Source: Hemileia vastatrix (Eukaryota; Basidiomycota; Pucciniomycetes; Pucciniales; Zaghouaniaceae). Taken from it: a stretch of 64,000 nucleotides of DNA. Both the position numbers and the translations under genes were made by a program. The stretch is from NCBI GenBank assembly GCA_030280995.1, contig JASXTE010000013.1, positions 12,753,501-12,817,500 on the forward strand, given 5' to 3'. Below the pieces are notes generated by a model. The model was not told where the DNA came from. It did not search any database and saw only the letters and a program-made list of their open reading frames with translations. Positions 22,145-33,860 of the stretch are shown here, one piece after another; position 1 is the stretch's first letter; every line of letters begins with the position of its first letter.

Positions 22145-23243
22145 CCTGTCTTACATAAAAAATTAACTTCAATATTATTCCCTGTTAAAACTTTCTTTTC
22201 TTTTCTCTCAACACATTATTTCCATGCCTTTAAACCCTTTCTTCTGCCATCAGACCCTCTCTGACCCTTTAAAAGCATCCCTACCCCTTTCCACTTCTTC
22301 CCATCCCTATTTATCCCCTCCCAAGACATTTATACCTGTTATAACTCATAGAAATCAAGAATCTTTATGTGAGAAGGAAATGAAAAGGGATGGATAAAAT
22401 GGCAAGTGTAGCAAAGGGAAAAGGATGATGATAAAAAGTAGAAAAATGGGTTGAAAAAAAGGAGTAGAGATGGAAGTAAAATGAGTTTAAAAAGGCTGTA
22501 AATATAATTGAGGAGTGAAAAAGGGATCAGAAGAGGGAAGTTTGTTGATTGAAGGGTATTAGAAGGAGTGAGGAGCAAATTTATGGGACAAGAAACAGGT
22601 TAAGATTTGTGGGATAGGAAGTAAAAGAAAAAGGAGGAGAGAAAAGTAAAAGGTGAAAGGAGGGTAGAAAAATATTTTTTGAGAAAATATGATCACATAT
22701 AAAGGTGCTAGTAAGAGAAAGAAAAGTAGAAAAAGTGGTTGAGAAAAAGTGAAATAAGATTATTTAAAAATTAGAGGGTGGATGCTATTGTATGGCCAAA
22801 CATCAGAATTCACCTTCATCTTATATTTCTCTCTACAGAAGTGGCTTTATTTTAATCATTTGAATACTGAGTTCCGGCCTTAAATTCCTCACCCCTTTAT
22901 ACTAAAGTGGAGACATTCATTTTTTAATTAAACTGAAATTAAATTCTAGTTTAAGGCTTTGTATAAATCTTCAGTAATTCAAGATACAGAAGTTTTTACT
23001 ACTTATATCAATAATAAAATTGAAAAAATAAAAAATAATGAAGCATTGAAATTAATCAATACATAGTAATACATTCTTTTTTTCTAATTATTTCATTTTA
23101 TAAGCATTATAACTATACATATCTATGAAAAATCATTCAAATTTTATGATCTATAAAATATTTTTAGAAAAAAAACCTATAATAAAACTCAAAACTCTCA
23201 ATGATATTTAGTAACAATTAGAAGAAGGCCTTTACATTAGATG
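22145..23243. other. Spacer between B1 and A1, no gene seen
   Basis: About 1.1 kb of AT-rich sequence with a purine-rich centre (22380-22770). A 79-codon minus-strand frame at 22339-22578 is low-complexity and is not called. Confidence 0.5.
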
Positions 23244-23248
23244 AAAGC

Positions 23249-24749
23249 TGTCAGGCTAAGGTCAAGTACAAGGACATTAACTAGCTTGAATAGTCAGTTG
23301 TCTAGAAGATTTTAATGGTCCTATATTAATACTGTAGTTTTAATCCACTAAGTTGTAAAATATAATCAAATATAAAGGTCTCAGTAATATAATTCTCACT
23401 ATTCTTATATATGGCTTACAATCTTTATAGTTGGTAGAAAAATAGATTATATAAATTCAGATACTATTCAAAAGTCTTATAAAAGTACTAATTGATATGT
23501 ATTGTAATTGGTTTGGTTATATTGGTTGAATTGTAATGATAAAGAATGAAGAAATACAACCCAAAAACCTCCTCCTTTTATACACACAGAGTTCCCCAAT
23601 AATTCCCTTAATGTACCACCCAATACACAGTTAATAACGCCTCTAAACAACTAATAGACACTCCCATCAACATTCCCAGTAACCCATGACATAATTAGAA
23701 GAGTAACAACCGCCAAAACCCTGAAATAATAAGGGAAATCCATCAAAATTAAAGAAAAAGACAAAAAGAGAGTATATGCGTATAAAACAATAATATTAAA
23801 GACTAAAGGAGACTTTTTAAGGTTAATAATAGCTTAATAATAAGGGGGATTGACTGTAGAAATAATGGGGCTAATCCTGACATTATACTACGTGAAATTC
23901 CCATTCAAAAATAACCAAAATTGACTGAGAAACCACCCAAAAACTTAAAAAAGAGCGTGAGATGTGGGGTAACTACATTCAGTTCTTGGCAGGCTCTTGC
24001 ACGGGTAAATCCTTGACTAAAATTAGGCGAATTTAAGCGTGGTGATGAAATAAAGTGCCAAGAGTGAGGTTATTAATGAAATTAGTGCATATAAACAAGG
24101 TCAATGCATTATTAATTAAGCTAGGACACTAAATAAGCGCCTGTCGCCTATTTTAGTGTGTTTCCCCACAGTGGGCGTAGAATGTGGGGTAATTATAGTG
24201 TGAAAAAGCTAACTTTGCTAAAAATGAAGCTATTCACACGGGAAAAAAGCAGGCAGTATGTGGCCAGTACACAGAAGCCATTTCTGGCATAAAAAACACC
24301 AAATTTGAAAAGTGTTATTTTTATGCATTTAAATAGCCAAATCAATAGTTCTAAATGAGCCCAATTGATCTGTCAAAGCGCAATTTTGATATTCTCAATT
24401 TTATAGCGCATATAGTCAACTTTTAAGTGAAATAAAGCGCATTTCTTGTTTTTTGCATAAAACAATGAATATAACAGCTTTAAGTGTACTTAAAAATTAT
24501 GTAGCCTTATACTTAAGGTTCTTAAGATTACCCTAACATATTCCAACTTAATATTAAGTACATAAGACCTATAAAAGGTGGATATATGCGTGTATATAAG
24601 GTGTTATAATGGCATTTTTTGTGTATTATCATAATTTTACTTATGTATACTATTTGTGTACTCTTATTTATTATTCCCATGTATAGTTCATGTGTTTAAC
24701 ATAACTTATAATTACTTTTTACTCAGTCCTGGAGATATACAGGCTGACA
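23249..24749 (-). repeat. A1 3' LTR
   Basis: 1501 bp of family A, reverse orientation, bounded by TGTCAGGCTAAG and ACAGGCTGACA. The adjoining interior (24750-24760) is the inverse of GGGTGGGCGAG, the polypurine tract also seen in A2 and A3. Confidence 0.95.
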
Positions 24750-25761
24750 CTCGCCCACCCAAAAAAAACAATAAAAAAAAATGATAAGTTATACATTTTA
24801 TTTTATTAATTTGTAATTTTCAGGTATTCAGAATAAATCTGTAGCATTAAAGATTCAACTTTAAAGAAATAAGACATAATAAAATATTATGAGTACTGGT
24901 TTTTTAACCCCTCAGCTGGTTGAACAGAAATTTATTTCTGTTTAAATTTTTTAAGAAGGGTGGATAAATTAGAAATTTCTTTTTCAGGTATCCATTTATC
25001 AAATTCATTTTATTTCCCTTTAAATCTTAGTAAATACTCAGTTCCTTTTTCTTTAGTAAGGATTCTTTTCTTGAGTATTTTTTCAATCTCTGCTTTTTCC
25101 ACAATTTCTTCAGGTTGCTTTTTAGGCCTTCCCCTTCTTTTTGGAAATAAGTCAGGATCATTTGCATGGTCTTTGACCAATCCTAGTTCATTTGATCCAT
25201 GAGCAAAAGCCATAGGATATGATTTAATCAATCTCAAAATGTCTTCTTGTTCAATTTTTGAGAGTTGAGGACTGAAAGAGGCTTTTTGGATTTCATTTTC
25301 CAATTCACCCACTTCATTGGTGGTTCTTCCACCTTGCAGTTGTTCTTCTCTAGGAGAAATGGCATATACTGAATTTTCAGAACATATTTTGAATTTCCTT
25401 TTACCATTCACCCCTATGGTGAAACAACTGTTTGCAGGATCTAGTTTAATGCCAAATTTTTTCAATAAATCATTGCCAATAATAAACCAATCACTACAAT
25501 TATTATTATCCATTACTACAAATTCACAAACTGCTCTAACATATCCATTATTATATTTAAAGAATACAGCAGTTTTGTATTTGCCAATTGGATTTAAGAC
25601 TGAACCAAAACCCCTCCAGTTCTTTGTCTGAACAGGTTCTAGTTTTTCCTGGTACTTACTATCAAGTTTCATTAATGCATTAAGTGAAACTACACTACCT
25701 GCAGCCCCAGTGTCAAGAATGGCATTCATTTCTTTTCCACATATGATAATAGGTGCTCCGA

Positions 25762-26022
25762 CACTACGCAATATAGGGGGTGGACTTGCTAGCAAGTCCC
25801 CAACCTGAACTCAGATGGAACTCAGATGGAACTCAGACTGAACTCATACTGAACCCATACTGAACTCTACTTGAACACCCACCTAAAACTGTTCTTCTGA
25901 GTGGTGTTCATTCCTGATTGTATGGCTCCTTTATCAATAGCTCAATGTGTGTTCAATCTATGGTGAGTTTGGGTCCAAGGTTGCGGACTTGCTAGCAAGT
26001 CCGCCCCCCATATTGTGTGGTG
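25762..26022. mobile_element. CACTA-like MITE inside A1
   Basis: A 261-bp insertion. The uninterrupted sequence in A3 (near 62793) shows the empty site. The ends are CACTACGCAATATAGGGGG and, inverted, CACCACACAATATGGGGGG. Both arms then carry the same perfect 18-bp palindrome GGACTTGCTAGCAAGTCC (25783-25800 and 25985-26002). Flanking TGA at 26023-26025 and CGA at 25759-25761 fit a 3-bp duplication with one later change. The interior has an 11-bp tandem repeat at 25807-25877 with GAAC at exact 11-base steps. CACTA-type ends plus a 3-bp duplication suggest CACTA/EnSpm. Confidence 0.8.
25807..25877. repeat. 11-bp tandem repeat in the MITE
   Basis: GAAC recurs at 25807, 25818, 25829, 25840, 25851, 25862 and 25873, a strict 11-base period, with the unit close to GAACTCAGATG changing to GAACTCATACT along the array. 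Confidence 0.85.
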
Positions 26023-27827
26023 TGATAGGTGTTATTTTGTAAGTGTCATGAGATACATCTTTAATTATTTCAGCTTCCTCTATGGAAGTTAAAGATGTGT
26101 CTGTATGAGGTATAGCATCATTCAGGAACATTATATCCTGTTCTAATACAAATATCTCATTTTCATCATCACTGTAAGATATGTTACTTTTGCAATCCTC
26201 ACTGGATTCCACATTCTCATCTTCATGATTACTAGGTTCAGAATTCTGTGAGGTTTCAATAACATTTATTCTTTTCTTACACGTGTGACCCTTAACCCAA
26301 GGTTCATTACATTTGTAACAAGTGTTATTTTCTTGTCTCTTAGGGACAAGGGGAGCTGAAGGTTTTTTCTTTTCCACTGGTAACTTACTTGTAGTAGGTT
26401 TTACCACTTCAACACTTTGTCTGTAATTACTATACTTGGTTTCATACTTGTGGTTTAATAATATCTCATTGCATATATTAATGAATACAGAGGTGTCTCT
26501 GACAGTTTCAGTTCTAGCTACAATAATGTCTCTAACTGATATAGGCAACTTGTATATTATTTTTTCTTTCCACTCTTCATAATCCATTTTTGAGTCCATA
26601 GCTTTCATGATTTTTATTAAATTCATTAAGAAGACCATGGGTTTATCTCCAGCATTTGGATTATATCTGGCCCTTTCATACAGTCTTTGTTGAGTGATTC
26701 TAAATTTTGGGCCACCAAATTGCTTTTCAATTAGTGCCTTCCATTCATTCCAGGAGTAATTAATTCCCTCACTCAATACAGATTCAAACCATAATAAGGC
26801 CACATCTGTAAATAAAGATATTAACTTTGAAGTAATTTCTTCATCAGGTAATTTGTATGAAAATTTTAAGTTATCAATTCTTTGTATGAATTGTTGCCAA
26901 TCAGATTTTGAATCCCCGTCAAAAGAAGGGTACTGATCTAACTTAGGCCAGTTCTTTTGGCTAGTTTTTGCTTCCCTAACCTGAGGAATATTGAGTAATT
27001 CACTTACTTTAGAAAGATGATCATTTATTTCATCTTTTACTGATTTTATATTCTCAGAGCCCATAACACTATGTTCATGTTCAATCATTGGTTTATCATC
27101 AGAGTGTTTCATAAAAACTGGTACTCTTTCTACATAAGAGGTATTATCTTTTATTGTTTCAGTATTTTTCAAAATGTTAGCTACTTCAATTTCTACTCTT
27201 TGTAACCTATCTTTTATCACAGGTACATGATTTAAGGTATCATTTACATTTGAAAAAGACAATTTTACACGTCCCTCTATGGTAGCCATAATATTCTGAG
27301 AGTGTTTTAATTTACTTTCTAAATTTCTAATCTCAGATTTTAATCTTTTATTCTCATTGATTAATTCATTATTTGAATTTTCAATAATTTTTAATTTATT
27401 GGCTGTGGTACTCAATGATTGTGTTAGTTGTAATAATACATTTTCTGTATTAATGTTTGACTCTTTTGAGAACTCTTCCAATTTTTCAATTCTCAATAAT
27501 AATTTACTTATTATTTTTGATTCCATTGGATTCTCTTTTAAAAAATATTCTATTTTTTCCGTGTCCAATTCAGAAGACTCATTATCAGGGTCAAGATTTA
27601 ATTCATTTGATTCCATTTTTATATTAATAGTATTTTCCTGGTGATCAATAAAACTATTTACATTGTCCTCATGTAAAGACAAGTTTAACATATTCTGTTC
27701 AAATGAATAATCCTTTAAATCCTTATCAATAATATCCAATATTTCCTTATCAATCTCATTACCTATAAGTAATTTATTTTCAGGTTGATATAATTGATCA
27801 TAAGAAGTTGGATGACTTACCAAGGTC

Positions 27828-28265
27828 TTATCCCACTTCCCCTGCCTCTCCTTGCTTTCCCCTGTAAGGGTGACTGCTGGAGCCCTGCTGTTGAGGATTG
27901 TTGTAGTTTTGGGCGTACCAATCCCATTTCCATTTGCTTACTGTAATTTTTTGGTCCTCCTCTTGGGCTGGAGGTGTTGCTATGGAATTGTTGGGTGCCA
28001 CTGTTGGTGGTTGAGTCTTTATGTCCACTAGAGCTTGGTTGACTTCTATGAAACCTTGAGCTGCTCTCTTTTCCAGATTGTTGATCTGGTCCACTTTATT
28101 GTTGACTCTTATTGTCAAGGTGTTCAGTAGGGTGGATAGGGAGTGAACTTGTTCTTGTAAAGTATTTTTTGTTTTCTTTATTGAAACCTGCTTTAAAAGC
28201 TTTTCCCTTTCCTCCAGAGACATTGACGGAGTGTTGTTGATTATGGGAGAGTCCTGGCCCTCCAT
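27828..28265 (-). pseudogene. A1 ORF1 with a frameshifted tail
   Basis: 145 aa on the minus strand. It starts MEGQDSP like A2 ORF1 and keeps the coiled-coil-like region and the WKWDW motif. One base is missing in the basic stretch near the end (GKQGEAGEVG here, GKPRRGRGNGIRPW in A2), so the usual PW-stop is lost. ORF0 starts at 28353 (MCDNND) in the gag frame, and ORF1 starts inside it. The function is unknown; see the matching B1 entry. Confidence 0.6.
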
Positions 28266-29021
28266 TTGAATGTCCTGTAACAGGTCTTTCAGCTCTAGGT
28301 CTTAAGTTATAAGGTTTTACCTTATTACTTACAATGTCATTGTTGTCACACATTTTTACGTGGAATTTAAAGAATTGAAAGTTTAGATATGAAAACTTCA
28401 AAAAGGAGTTTTATCAGTATTTATCAATACCACTGAAGACAATTTTATTGCTTACTTATTGGTATGAAGTGAATATTTAAGTGCCAAAAGTCAAATATGC
28501 TTTTATGTGGTCACTTGATTTAACTGGTCTACAATATGTAGCCGTGTTTTTATATTCAAAAGAAAACAACTGTCAGTATGATTCTTTCTAAATATTTAAT
28601 GAATTTTACAAACCAATAAAAGAAAAGATTAAGAGTCCTGTTAAAAGAAAACAATTAATCAGTTTAATTGGTTTATTATCTGCAAAGATCACAAATTTAA
28701 TTGGTCTATTGACAGACTCCCACTAAGAACAATTATATGTTAAATTAGTGGTAAAAATTTTATCTGCAAAGATCTCAAATTTAATTGGTCTATTGACAGA
28801 CCCACTAATAACAATTATAAGTTAAATTAGTGGTAAAATTGTTGATTCAATATCACAATTTTATAATATAACAGGGCTTCTTTTTCTGAAATCACTATAT
28901 AAGTGACCCCAACCTGTTGTAATTATCCAAATATTTCTATAGGGATATTATTTACGTGCACCTTCTTTTGAAAATTTCACTTACAGGATTATAACAGAAT
29001 TCTTGAGGAAAGGTCCCCAAT

Positions 29022-30521
29022 TGTCAGGCTAAGGTCAAGTACAAGGATGTGAACTAGCTTGAATGGTCAGTTGTCTAGAAGATTTTAATGGTCCTATATT
29101 AATACTGTAGTTTTAATCCACTAAGTGGTAAAATATAATCAAATATAAAGGTCTCAGTAATATAATTCTCACTATTCTTATATATGGCTTACAATCTTTA
29201 TAGTTGGTAGAAAAATAGATTATATAAATTCAGATACTATTCAAAAGTCTTATAAAAGTACTAATTGATATGTATTGTAATTGGTTTGGTTATATTGGTT
29301 GAATTGTAATGATAAAGAATGAAGAAATACAACCCAAAAACCTCCTCCTTTTATACACACTGAGTTCCCCAATAATTCCCTTGATGTGCCACCCAATACA
29401 CAGTTAATAACGCCTCTAAACAACTAATAGACACTCCCATCAACATTCCCAGTAACCCATGACATAATTAGAAGAGTAACAACCGCCAAAACCCTGAAAT
29501 AATAAGGGAAATCCATCAAAATTAAAGAAAAAGACAAAAAGAGAGTATATGCGTATAAAACAATAATATTAAAGACTAAAGGAGACTTTTTAAGGTTAAT
29601 AATAGCTTAATAATAAGGGGGTTTTACTGTAGAAATGATGGGGCTAATCCTGACATTATACTACGTGAAATTCCCATTCAAAAATAACCAAAATTGACTG
29701 AGAAACCACCCAAAAACTTAAAAAAGAGCGTGAGATGTGGGGTAACTACATGCAGTTCTTGGCAGGCTCTTGCACGGGTAAATCCTTGACTAAAATTAGG
29801 CGAATTTAAGCGTGGTGATGAAATAAAGTGCCAAGAGTGAGGTTATTAATGAAATTAGTGCATATAAACAAGGTCAATGCATTATTAATTAAGCTAGGAC
29901 ACTAAATAAGCGCCTGTCGCCTATTTTAGTGTGTTTCCCCACAGTGGGCGTAGAATGTGGGGTAATTATAGTGTGAAAAAGCTAACTTTGCTAAAAATGA
30001 AGCTATTCACACGGGAAAAAAGCAGGCAGTATGTGGCCAGTACACAGAAGCCATTTCTGGCATAAAAAACACCAAATTTGAAAAGTGTTATTTTTATGCA
30101 TTTAAATAGCCAAATCAATAGTTCTAAATGAGCCCAATTGATCTGTAAAAGCGCAATTTTGATATTCTCAATTTTATAGCGCATATAGTCAACTTTAAGT
30201 GAAATAAAGCGCATTTCTTGTTTTTTTCATAAAACAATGAATATAACAGCTTTAAGTGTACTTAAAAATTATGTAGCCTTATACTTAAGGTTCTTAAGAT
30301 TACCCTAACATATTCCAACTTAATATTAAGTACATAAGACCTATAAAAGGTGGATATATGCGTGTATATAAGGTGTTATAATGGCATTTTTTGTGTATTA
30401 TCATAATTTTACTTATGTATACTATTTGTGTACTCTTATTTATTATTCCCATGTATAGTTCATGTGTTTAACATAACTTATAATTACTTTTTACTCAGTC
30501 TTGGAGATATACAGGCTGACA
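29022..30521 (-). repeat. A1 5' LTR
   Basis: 1500 bp of family A. Its interior neighbour (29007-29021) is the inverse of ATTGGGGACCTTTCC, the family-A primer-binding site. A TATAAAAGGAGG promoter motif lies near 29350 on the minus strand. Confidence 0.95.
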
Positions 30522-30526
30522 AAAGC

Positions 30527-31342
30527 TATAATTAAATATTATTCAACATACTTAAACATGAGATTTTTGATGAAGTTATTGAATTTTAATCTACTATAGA
30601 GTTCTGATTTTCAGTTACAAATTTTGTTCCTAATTTACATACAATTCCACTTGAAATTTCATACAAGACTATTTTACATGTCTTAAATATGAGCTTAGAA
30701 TTTTAATTTTTATATAAACATCTAAAAAAATAATTTATTTTATTTTTAATAAATTCAAATACATTTTTTAAATATATTGTTTTAATATTTATCCTTCTAT
30801 TGCCTAAGCAAAAGTATTTTTTTTCAAAAAAATTTGGTTAATAAAATCATATCTTTACAGATTTTTTGACATCTTAAAGCAAGTTATATCTCAGTCTTGA
30901 TGGATCTCTGATTAAACTCCCAATGCAAATCTCATGCTGATAATTCTTTAAGTTAGCTTAAACATTGAACATATTTAATAGGGGGTGTCAATTCTGGCAA
31001 ATCTGCACTTAAGTGCAGATTTCAAACCAAATCAGCACTTAAATTTTGCAAAAAAGTCACTTATTTCAAAAAAGGGTGTCAGTTATGACCTCAAATCAGC
31101 ACTTTTTTCCCATTTTTTTTCACATCCACATGTTGGCCACAACATCCCTTCCTTTCTTACCCTATCCCTGTCTAATGTGACACACTGACCTTCCTTGCTC
31201 CCTACCTATTAATCCTTGGCACACACCCCTTCCTAAAATTTTCAACATTTTATTACAACATTTTGACCAGGAATGTTTACATTCTTTTTTACTTATTTCT
31301 TCTACATCTTAATATCTTTTCTTGTTATGTACCAGTTTTATA
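30527..31342. other. Spacer upstream of the SANT-like pseudogene
   Basis: AT-rich sequence with no gene. It contains a 24-bp perfect palindrome at 30999-31022 and two copies of a GGGTGTCA(A/G)TT motif (near 30984 and 31074), each followed by an AAATCAGCACTT-like block. The promoter of the pseudogene should lie here. Confidence 0.5.
30999..31022. repeat. 24-bp perfect palindrome
   Basis: The two 12-base halves are exact inverse copies centred on CTTAAG (core CTGCACTTAAGTGCAG). It may be the remnant of a small inverted-repeat element or a binding site; nothing decides between these. Confidence 0.8.
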
Positions 31343-31832
31343 ATGCCTCCCAGACATTCCAAATCTCAAAAGGTAACTCAAAAATCTGCTTTGTCACAAA
31401 ATTCTCCTCGTAAAGCAAGCCCCACACCTGAAAAATCAAAGTCAGGTCAGTTAAAAAAGGATGATTATCTCATCATAATTAACTTCCTTAAAATAAAATC
31501 AAATTGTGATGCATGTTTTGGATGTGAAAAGTCCGGTTGTATTGGACGTCCACCTTCTTCAAAGGTTAATGGCTGCTTATTCATGGCCAATGAAGAAAGG
31601 AATAAAACAAGGGGGAGAATTGATGTTAATCCTAAACAAATGAAGGAGAGATTTAAGACCTATCAATCAAAATATAAAAAGGCTCATCATGCTGCAAATG
31701 AAACTGGCTTTGGTATTGACAAAGATGATTTGGAGATTGGAATTACTACTGTTTCCGAAAAGCTCAATGTCATGTGTCCTTTCTATGAGGAAATGGATAA
31801 TCTTTTTGGCTCCTGAGTTGATTTAAACCCTT
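31343..31832 (+). pseudogene. SANT-like rust-family gene, 5' part (split by S2)
   Basis: Begins MPPRHSKSQK and encodes a lysine-rich N-terminus. A compact domain follows, containing YLIIINFLKIKSNCDACFG, then RPPSSKVNGCLFMA, then RFKTYQSKYKKAHHAANETG. It ends CPFYEEMDNLFGS. From memory this resembles the Myb/SANT-like domain proteins found in large numbers in Puccinia and Melampsora; their function is not established. A TGA follows the LFGS codons. Eleven codons later the frame meets the S2 insertion at CCCTT (31828-31832). When the S2 block is left out, the reading frame continues in phase at 55852, so S2 landed in a coding exon. Confidence 0.75.
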
Positions 31833-32640
31833 TTTCACGCGCCACGTGACATTCAAGGCAAACGCAGCTCATTAAATAAATAAAACAGAGGTCTAAATCC
31901 ATACTCCAAGAGCAGAAAGCAATTCTACCTTGCCACGGCAACTTCCCTTTGTGTACTCACTATTCAAATGCGCTAATCTAAACTTTAAATCTAAATCAAT
32001 CAATTCTCAAAAGTGTGTTTAGACTTTTGTTTGATAAGTGACGCACAGTGCAATAGTCAATGCAATATTCCGCTAAAGGTTTTATTAAATATCTGTGGGT
32101 TATTAAAAAGGGGGTAGTGAGCATGGACGGAATGAGTAGCAGAGGATTAAGGGGTTAACGGATGTTAGTGAGGAGGGTCCAGGTGTAACGGGTGTAATTT
32201 TGGTGGTCTGTGGTGTGCGGAATGATGGAAGGGTATGAGGTCAATGCGAGGAGGAGTAATAGATATAAAAGGGGTTGGATTTTGGTTCAATGTTTCTTTA
32301 GAATTAAATTATAAAACATATTTATAGTTAATAGTGGTAAAACTGCAAGTTAAATCATTGTTATTTTACATTTCCCTTTTCCCTCAATAATCATCTCTAA
32401 AGTTAAATCCTTGATTATTGAGTGTTACAACCCTTTGTGAGACTCTAAGAATATTAGTATTACCTTAAAATATATTAAGATTCTTCTCGAATATAACTAG
32501 AAGCAGTAGCTCTTCCTTTGAGTCATCTTTGAATCACTTCCTCGAACGATTCCTCTGTGTATCAAAGAAGTCTCTAAACTTTATCCCTCATCTCACTTTC
32601 AGGAACACCCTCAACCTTGTGCGTTAGCCGTCCGGTGACA
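31833..32640 (+). repeat. S2 5' LTR
   Basis: 808 bp. Starts TTTCACGCGCCACGTGAC, where the first bases are mutated from TGT, and ends CCGGTGACA. The TATA motif is at 32264-32271. The sequence around 32280 (GGATTTTGGTTC) is the uninterrupted form of the D1 target site. Confidence 0.95.
32264..32271 (+). promoter_or_regulatory. TATA box in S2 5' LTR
   Basis: TATAAAAG followed by GGGTTGG; the same motif is at 49452-49459 in the 3' LTR. Likely core promoter of the element, inferred from motif and position. Confidence 0.5.
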
Positions 32641-32714
32641 GTATAATTTAATTCTCCGTAGTTCTCATTCTTCGCACTACTACGTCATTTTCAGGTGTTT
32701 TCTAAATTCTTAAA

Positions 32715-33860
32715 ATGGCACCTTTTCAACACACTCCTCCAACAGGCGCTACTACTAGAGCTTACGCCAGAGGCAGGCCAACAGCCACACGGCCTGTTTC
32801 CCGCACTCACTCCCTGGAACCTCTCAACCTTAGGGAACGGAAACATTCAGTCCAATCTGTAGAAGACATCCCACAAGATTTTGATGATTCTAGTGATGAT
32901 GAAGAAGGAGAGGATACAATGCACAAGGCACCAGCTGCCCCTGCTACACACCCTTCTGGTCAACCTTTGGAACCTGGACCATCTAATTCACTGGAAGACT
33001 TCATGAGGCTCTTCATGAAGACCCTTTCAAATCCAACATCTTTGGAGGGATCAAAATTTAAAACTCCTTCCATGAAATCTCCTGATAAATTTGATGGAGA
33101 ACATCCAGACAGATTGCGACCTTTCTTGCAAACATGCAAGCTTCTGTTCCATAATGACCCCCGAACCTTTAAGAACAACCGATTGAAGGTTGTTTATGCT
33201 TCTTCATTCCTAGCCTAAAAGGCAGCAAGGTGATTTGAATCTTATTTTCTCATGCTCTCTTTGACAGAGACCCACTTACTCATCAATAATTGGGAAAAGT
33301 TTGAAGACCAACTTTTTACTTTGTTTGGTAACCCTAACGAAACTGACAATGTTGAAATTGAACTGGACTTCCTTCACATGAGTGATAATGGTAAAGCTTC
33401 TGAATACATTTTGAACTTCAGAGCACTTCAAACTTGAGTGGGTTGGAATGATGCTTCCCTCAAGTATCATTTCAAAAAGGGACTTCCTTCAAGGATTCTG
33501 GATCAATTAAATCTTCACTTTCAGAAGATGACTACCTTAACCGATTTAATGGATCGAACCTTCAAACTTGACGGCGTTTACCAAGGACGGCTACAACATC
33601 GTCAATATTCCAACAAATCTCAAGGCCTAAATTTTAAATCAGGACCTTCTTCACACCCACGGCCAACTCAATCCTCCTCGACTCAATCCAAACCAAATAA
33701 GGGAAAGGACAAACCTTGACCAAAAAGCTCGACCCCAGGCAATATCAGTAAAGTACTGGATCCTAAAGGGGAACTTAAAGAAGCTGAGAGGAAGAGAAGA
33801 GCAGATAATGGGTTATGTATGTATTGTGGGGGTAAGCACAAGCTAGAAGATTGTGTAAAG
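32715..33860 (+). pseudogene. S2 gag pseudogene
   Basis: Starts MAPFQHTPPT at 32715. It has a basic N-terminus, an acidic stretch (DDSSDDEEGED near 32880-32915) and a capsid-like region containing ETHLLINNWEKFEDQLFTLF (33260-33600). It ends with a basic tail and a CX2CX4HX4C zinc knuckle at about 33816-33854. In-frame stops at 33216-33218, near 33229 and at 33435-33437, and one at 33717-33719, break it. The zinc knuckle differs from the CX2CX7HXC type of families A, B and D, showing that S is a distinct lineage. Confidence 0.85.

Larger units (their letters stand above)
24932..27823 (-). pseudogene. A1 gag-protease fused to the gag-pol tail by deletion
   Basis: Gag runs from the TTGGTAAGT junction (27823) through coiled-coil-like segments, the capsid-like region and a CX2CX7HXC zinc knuckle (about 26275-26320). 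A MITE (25762-26022) interrupts just before the protease. The protease (DTGAAGSV) follows at about 25700. After the pre-RT block ending GLVKDH the sequence jumps directly to the extreme C-terminus (NDPDLFPKRRGRPKK) and the chromodomain-like tail. About 3.4 kb coding for RT, RNase H and integrase is missing compared with A2 and A3. The junction is in frame. One further stop lies at 25010-25012 in the tail; the natural end is 24932. Not able to move on its own. Confidence 0.9.
23249..30521 (-). mobile_element. A1: internally deleted Gypsy element with a MITE inside
   Basis: A 7273-bp minus-strand element with an exact AAAGC duplication (23244-23248 and 30522-30526) and two LTRs of 1501 and 1500 bp. 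It lacks all of reverse transcriptase, RNase H and integrase except the last tail. A 261-bp MITE sits in the gag-protease region. LTRs differ at about 15 positions by eye, around 1 percent. Confidence 0.95.

Noticed and set aside
22339..22578. 79-codon minus-strand frame with hydrophobic Leu/Phe runs
   Set aside because: Opposite a purine-rich stretch; low-complexity and without a recognisable start context or homologue in the window.
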